From assembly GCA_021371795.1 (NCBI GenBank), contig JAJFVK010000021.1:1-64000 (forward strand): a DNA stretch of 64,000 nt. The letters are read 5' to 3'. How positions within the stretch are numbered: position 1 is the first letter of the stretch; every line of letters starts with the position of its first letter. This document shows positions 60,701 to 64,000 of the stretch, piece by piece. The notes beneath the pieces are model-generated. The model was not told the origin of the DNA, did not search any database, and saw nothing but the letters and a program-made list of their open reading frames with translations. Position numbers and translations under genes: made by a program. The DNA comes from Planctomycetaceae bacterium. Lineage in GTDB: Bacteria; Planctomycetota; Phycisphaerae; Sedimentisphaerales; UBA12454.

Positions 60701-62317
60701 AAACTGCGACATTCGACTCCGGGCGTAACTTTGATTTCTCCCCCGCCGCATCACGATATTTATTCTATCGAAGATTTGGCACAATTAATATACGACCTCA
60801 AGTGCAGCAACCCCGGCGTTAGAGTTTCAGTTAAACTCGTTGCCGAAATCGGCGTCGGAACAATCGCCGCAGGTGTTGCAAAAGGAAACGCAGACGAAGT
60901 TCTAATCAGCGGACACGACGGCGGAACTGGTGCAAGCCCGTTAAGTTCAATCAAACACACCGGCTGTCCGTGGGAATTGGGTGTTGCGGAAACGCAGCAG
61001 GTACTTGTTGCCAATAATTTACGGGATAGAATTACGCTCCAGACTGACGGCCAAATCAAAACAGGTCGTGATGTTGTCATTGCCACACTGCTCGGCGCGG
61101 AAAGATTCGGTTTCGGCACCGGCGCACTTGTTACGATGGGATGCACGCTTTTGCGGAAATGCCACGAAGGCGCGTGTACGTTCGGCATCGCGACACAGGA
61201 CCCGGAACTGCGAGCGCGTTTCGCAGGCAAACCGGAATATCTTGAAAACTATATGTTTTTCGTTGCCGAGGAGGTTCGCAAAATTATGGCAGAACTCGGT
61301 TTCAGAAAATTTGAAGATATGGTCGGCAAAGTTGAGCATTTGTGTACTCAAAAAGCAATCGAGCATTACAAAGCAAAAGGTCTGGATTTCTCGGCACTGT
61401 TCGTTCAACCGGATATTTCAGACGGCAGAGCGATCCACAAAGTTACCGTACAGCAGAACAAACTGGCTGACCATCTCGATTGGCAGATAATCGAAAAACT
61501 CAAATCCGCGATTGACGGCAAACAAAAAGCGTCGATTGATATGACGATTCGCAACGTCAACCGAACAGTTGGTACAATATTGAGTAACTATGTTACGAAA
61601 AAATACGGCGCAGCGGGTCTGCCGGACGGTACGCTTGATCTGAATTTCACCGGCTCGGCAGGTCAGAGTTTCGGCGCGTTTTTATCGCCCGGCATTACGC
61701 TCAAACTCACAGGCCAGGCAAACGATTATGTCGGCAAGGGTCTGTCAGGCGGCAGAATCGTTGTCATTACGCCGAGCGGCTCGAAATTTGCCGCACACGA
61801 AAATATCATCGCAGGCAACACGCTGCTTTACGGCGCGACGAAAGGCGAACTCTTCATCAACGGTATGGCAGGCGAAAGATTCGCCGTTCGCAATTCCGGA
61901 ACAACGGCGGTTGTCGAAGGCTTGGGCGATCACGGTTGCGAATATATGACTGGCGGAACAGTCGTCGTACTCGGCAAAACCGGCTGCAACTTCGCTGCGG
62001 GCATGAGCGGCGGTATTGCGTATGTCCTCGATGAAATGCAGTTATTCGACACGCTCTGCAACCTCGACATGGTCGAGTTGGAGAGCATTTATCTTGAAGA
62101 AGATAAAAATATTTTGAAAGAGTTGATTACGCGACATTACAAATGGACGAACAGCAAACAGGCTCACAGGATTCTGGATTCATGGTCTGATATGCTCGGC
62201 AAATTTGTAAAGGTTGTTCCGATTGATTACCGCAAGTCGCTCGAAAAGATGCGTGCGGCCGAACAGCGGCACACCGAAACAACACCGGCAACTGAAGAAG
62301 TGTTTCTTAAAGGTTAA
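57761..62317 (+). CDS. gltB: Glutamate synthase large subunit
   Basis: A 1,518-residue enzyme making two glutamates from glutamine and 2-oxoglutarate. Cys20 in EHDACGIGAVV is the probable nucleophile of the class II amidotransferase domain after propeptide removal. The FMN-binding synthase domain contains GHDGGTGASPLSSIKHTG, and the cysteines of the 3Fe-4S cluster lie in GCTLLRKCHEGACTFGIATQ. The C-terminal right-handed beta-helix domain (GXXGXXXG repeats) is seen from about residue 1270. No sigma-54 promoter or activator pair is visible before it. Confidence 0.97.
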   Translation: MANVQKDFGLYEVKTEHDACGIGAVVNISGKADHSIVKYGKEILINLHHRGAAGADETTGDGAGILMQIPHEFFFAQTKNKINLPSAGNYAVAMVFSPKDESLREKCLAMLKQAVEFHSMKIIGQRIVPVKPDCLGKIALEAEPHISQIFIDACGFKDAELEKKLFLARKRTEKQVRETFGEAASDFYICSMSSRTICYKGMFMAWQLAAYYPDLSDETMKSALAIVHQRYSTNTFPNWRLAQPFRCIAHNGEINTLSGNKNSMSAREYKMSSSAFGEYMSDCFPVLAPDGSDSACFDNSLELLVQAGRTMPHAMMMMIPEAFGVKYHMSTDKRAFYEYHASFMEPWDGPAAMVFTDGQIIGGTLDRNGLRPCRYVVTTDGLAILASEAGVVEFPPERIQKKGRLQPGHMFLVDTVEGRIVTDNEIKSKISRQKPYRRWLEENRIELRGLFDSPKLATIDRETIYQRLRMFGFNREELRMVLKPMGLNGQEPVGSMGNDAALAVLSNQSKLLFNYFKQLFAQVTNPPIDPLREGLVMSLMGFTGKKSNLLDESPLHCRQLKLPHPVLTNEDILRLRSVNRKDFKVVTIAALFDAQTDNSGASLRAGIDKLVEDAKAAVKDGASLLIISDHNASQSKAAIPSLLATAAVHNGLLKAGLRADSGIIVESGEPREVMHFCLLCGYGANGVNPYLAFEGLNELQRMGELPPTMEPVQIADNFIAAIKKGILKTMSKMGISTLRSYHTAGLFEAIGLNKQFVNEFFTNTSSRIQGIGLDELAKETLIRHNDAFTPRQGGQLELEYGGDYHYRIKGEAHLWNPVTISCLQHAVRNKDAKAYDEFSKAVNNQDSKLCTLRSLFEFQNGNPISIDQVEPAAEIVKRFCTGAMSHGSISKEAHECMAAAMNKIGGMSNTGEGGEDEQRYIEKPGQVSLNCQIKQVASGRFGVTINYLSHATELQIKMAQGAKPGEGGQLPGHKVTEEIAKLRHSTPGVTLISPPPHHDIYSIEDLAQLIYDLKCSNPGVRVSVKLVAEIGVGTIAAGVAKGNADEVLISGHDGGTGASPLSSIKHTGCPWELGVAETQQVLVANNLRDRITLQTDGQIKTGRDVVIATLLGAERFGFGTGALVTMGCTLLRKCHEGACTFGIATQDPELRARFAGKPEYLENYMFFVAEEVRKIMAELGFRKFEDMVGKVEHLCTQKAIEHYKAKGLDFSALFVQPDISDGRAIHKVTVQQNKLADHLDWQIIEKLKSAIDGKQKASIDMTIRNVNRTVGTILSNYVTKKYGAAGLPDGTLDLNFTGSAGQSFGAFLSPGITLKLTGQANDYVGKGLSGGRIVVITPSGSKFAAHENIIAGNTLLYGATKGELFINGMAGERFAVRNSGTTAVVEGLGDHGCEYMTGGTVVVLGKTGCNFAAGMSGGIAYVLDEMQLFDTLCNLDMVELESIYLEEDKNILKELITRHYKWTNSKQAHRILDSWSDMLGKFVKVVPIDYRKSLEKMRAAEQRHTETTPATEEVFLKG

Positions 62318-62324
62318 CGAAAAT

Positions 62325-62357
62325 TTGAAATTTGAAATCTGAGATTTGAGATTGGAA
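62325..62357. repeat. GAAATTTGA word repeat between gltB and gltD
   Basis: The 42-bp spacer is mostly AATTTGAAATTTGAAATCTG followed by AGATTTGAGATTGG, another short degenerate word repeat. It leaves gltD without a clear Shine-Dalgarno. Confidence 0.5.
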
Positions 62358-62359
62358 TT

Positions 62360-63778
62360 ATGGCAGAAATTAGAGGTTTCTTAAAATATAAACGCAAAAA
62401 AACAGGTTATCGTCCGATTGAGCAGCGGATTTGTGATTACCGCGAAGTCGAACTGACGCTCACACCGGAGGATATCATCCAGCAGGCGGCGCGTTGCATC
62501 GACTGCGGCATACCGTTCTGTCACGGCATGGGCTGTCCGCTGGGCAACAACATTCCGGAATTTAACGATTATGTTTACAAAGGCCAATGGCAGCAGGCGT
62601 GCGATGTTCTGCACTCGACGAACAACTTCCCGGAAATCACCGGCAGAATTTGTCCCGCCCCCTGCGAAACAGCGTGCACACTGGCGGTTAACGATGAGCC
62701 TGTATTCATCAGACACATCGAATATCAAATTGTCGAACGCGGCTTCAAAGAAGGCTGGATAAAACCGGTTATCGCGCAGCAGAAAACAGGCAAACGCATC
62801 GCTGTCATAGGTTCAGGCCCTGCCGGCCTTGCCGCCGCACAGCAGCTTGCGCGTGCAGGCCACAATGTTGTCGTTTTTGAAAAAGATGATAAAATCGGCG
62901 GCCTTTTACGTTACGGCATTCCGGATTTCAAACTCGACAAGAGCGTACTCGACCGAAGAATCGAGCAGTTAACTGCCGAAAGCGTTCAGTTCCAAACCGG
63001 CGTCGAAGTCGGCAAAGATATTTCCTCACATTATCTCAAACAACGATACGATTGTGTCTGCATCACTATGGGCGCAGGCCAGGCCAGAGATTTGGCTGTT
63101 ACCGGCCGCGGTTACGAAAATGTCGTTTTCGCGTGGGATTATCTCGCACAGCAAAATAAACTTTGCAACGGCGAATTAGTTGAAGATAAAATCATCAACG
63201 CAAAAGATAAATCCGTCATCGTCATCGGCGGCGGAGACACCGGCAGCGATTGCGTCGGAACAGCTCGTCGTCAGGGCGCAAAAAAGATTTACCAGCTTGA
63301 GATTCTACCAAAACCGCCGGCAATCCGTCCATCGGATACCCCATGGCCGAACTGGCCGAGGATTATGCGAACTTCATCTTCGCACGAAGAAGGCTGCGAA
63401 AGAATGTGGAGCGTAAAAACCACTAAAATTTCAGGTGCGGAAACATCCGTCAGCGAACTGCACGGCTGCTCTGTCGAATGGGAAAAAACTCCCCGCGGCT
63501 GGAACATCAAAGAACTTGTCGGCACAGATTTTACACTTAAAGCCGACCTTGTCATTCTGGCGATGGGATTTTTGCACATAAAGCACGATGGCTTAATTGA
63601 TGGTCTCGGCCTGAAACTGACAGAAAACGGAAATATCGCCTGCACGGACTTCCAGTCGAGCGATCCTGCCGTTTTTGTGGCCGGAGATTCACTGCTCGGA
63701 GCGTCGCTGGTTGTAAAGGCGATTGACACAGGCAGAAAAGCCGCTGAACAAATTAACGAATGGCTGAAAAATAAATGA
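62360..63778 (+). CDS. gltD: Glutamate synthase small subunit
   Basis: A 472-residue NAD(P)H-oxidising subunit that passes electrons to GltB. The N-terminal cysteines for two 4Fe-4S clusters are in CIDCGIPFCHGMGCPLGN and GRICPAPCETACTL. The FAD-binding motif is GSGPAGLAAAQQLARAGHNV and the NAD(P)H motif is VIVIGGGDTGSDCVGTARRQ. The C-terminal VFVAGDSLLGASLVVKAIDTG is typical. It follows gltB by 42 bp. Confidence 0.96.
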   Translation: MAEIRGFLKYKRKKTGYRPIEQRICDYREVELTLTPEDIIQQAARCIDCGIPFCHGMGCPLGNNIPEFNDYVYKGQWQQACDVLHSTNNFPEITGRICPAPCETACTLAVNDEPVFIRHIEYQIVERGFKEGWIKPVIAQQKTGKRIAVIGSGPAGLAAAQQLARAGHNVVVFEKDDKIGGLLRYGIPDFKLDKSVLDRRIEQLTAESVQFQTGVEVGKDISSHYLKQRYDCVCITMGAGQARDLAVTGRGYENVVFAWDYLAQQNKLCNGELVEDKIINAKDKSVIVIGGGDTGSDCVGTARRQGAKKIYQLEILPKPPAIRPSDTPWPNWPRIMRTSSSHEEGCERMWSVKTTKISGAETSVSELHGCSVEWEKTPRGWNIKELVGTDFTLKADLVILAMGFLHIKHDGLIDGLGLKLTENGNIACTDFQSSDPAVFVAGDSLLGASLVVKAIDTGRKAAEQINEWLKNK

Positions 63779-63839
63779 AGATTGTAGAATGAAGATTGAA
63801 TATTGAAAGAAAGTGCGTTAAATTCTTCAATCTATTATA

Positions 63840-63888
63840 TCCCCGATTCTTTAGGATTTTTCTTCCTTGAAAGAAAAATCAGAGGGGA
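63840..63888. other. Long hairpin in the gltD-nadE spacer
   Basis: GATTTTTCTT (63855-63864) pairs with AAGAAAAATC (63871-63880) over 10 bp, and TCCCC (63840-63844) with GGGGA (63884-63888) extends it. Flanking words (GAAGATTGAATATTGAAAG before, CAATCTTCAATTTTCAATTT after) are roughly inverse, so the whole 63785-63910 spacer is palindromic. It could act as a bidirectional terminator or be a repeat element. Confidence 0.5.
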
Positions 63889-63942
63889 CAATCTTCAATT
63901 TTCAATTTCATTTCTGTTTTTTTTCTGTATAATACGAAGCCA

Positions 63943-64000
63943 ATGAATTTACGAACTGGTTTATCGCAAATAAACACCACCGTAGGTGATTTTACCGGAA
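63943..64000 (+). CDS. nadE: Probable glutamine-dependent NAD+ synthetase, 5' end only
   Basis: The last 58 bases encode MNLRTGLSQINTTVGDFTG, running off the window. LSQINTTVGDFTG closely resembles the start of the nitrilase-like amidase domain of glutamine-dependent NAD+ synthetases (typically ALAQINPTVGD). A perfect TATAAT at 63928-63933 would put the start site only about 3 nt before this ATG, so the transcript may be almost leaderless. The call rests on 19 residues. Confidence 0.55.
   Translation, partial: MNLRTGLSQINTTVGDFTG

Overview
The window looks like a chromosomal piece of a Gram-negative bacterium of the Planctomycetota, most likely class Phycisphaerae (Sedimentisphaerales-like). 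This is inferred from the mix of PEP-CTERM proteins, planctomycete-type dockerin-like C-termini (DLNGDCVVNMEDF and similar), GLUG-repeat and ELWxxDGT-repeat secreted proteins, a type III glutamine synthetase, and intergenic spacers made of degenerate word repeats. No phage, transposase, integrase or CRISPR array is visible.

Layout. 0.2-11.3 kb (mostly minus strand): aldo/keto reductase, PIN-TRAM membrane protein, a CI/LexA-like S24 repressor with its own paired operators, a large plus-strand TPR/BamE-like membrane protein, TrpB2, glucuronate isomerase UxaC, MetK and a DUF547 protein. 11.5-14.5 kb: two convergent exported proteins. 14.6-22.4 kb: a Dpp/Opp-type peptide ABC transporter operon with two tandem binding proteins. 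22.5-29 kb: a HEPN/MNT pair, a STAS protein, an ACT protein, three SAM methyltransferases with a small gene between them, GlmS and tRNA-Pro. 29-41.5 kb: a 1,524-residue GLUG adhesin-like protein, unknown proteins, a TPR lipoprotein, TilS and four PEP-CTERM proteins. 41.6-48.7 kb: biosynthetic genes (UbiE/MenG, RibBA, an SDR, PdxJ, DapA, a glycosyltransferase, PanB). 49.0-63.8 kb: a nitrogen assimilation island (GAF-AAA-Fis sigma-54 activator, porin, two Amt/P-II pairs, GlnN-type glutamine synthetase, GltB, GltD). The window ends in the first codons of a probable glutamine-dependent NAD+ synthetase.

The most informative system is the nitrogen island. Three genes have good -24/-12 sigma-54 promoters (first GG 12 bp before GC): the porin (first gene of porin-amtB1-glnK1), amtB2 (with glnK2) and the type III glutamine synthetase. 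Each promoter is preceded by two copies of an inverted repeat, TACA-N4-TGTA, with centres 29-30 bp apart, about 112 and 142 bp (or 120 and 150 bp) upstream of the predicted start site. A single copy of the same repeat sits on the predicted start site of the activator gene itself. This reads as a complete local regulon: one activator, paired enhancers at its targets and an autoregulatory site on its own gene. Both P-II proteins lack the Tyr51 that GlnD uridylylates in enterobacteria.

Start codons were moved from the longest-frame start wherever a better Shine-Dalgarno sequence or family alignment supported it. All function calls rest on motif recognition by eye; no database search was run.
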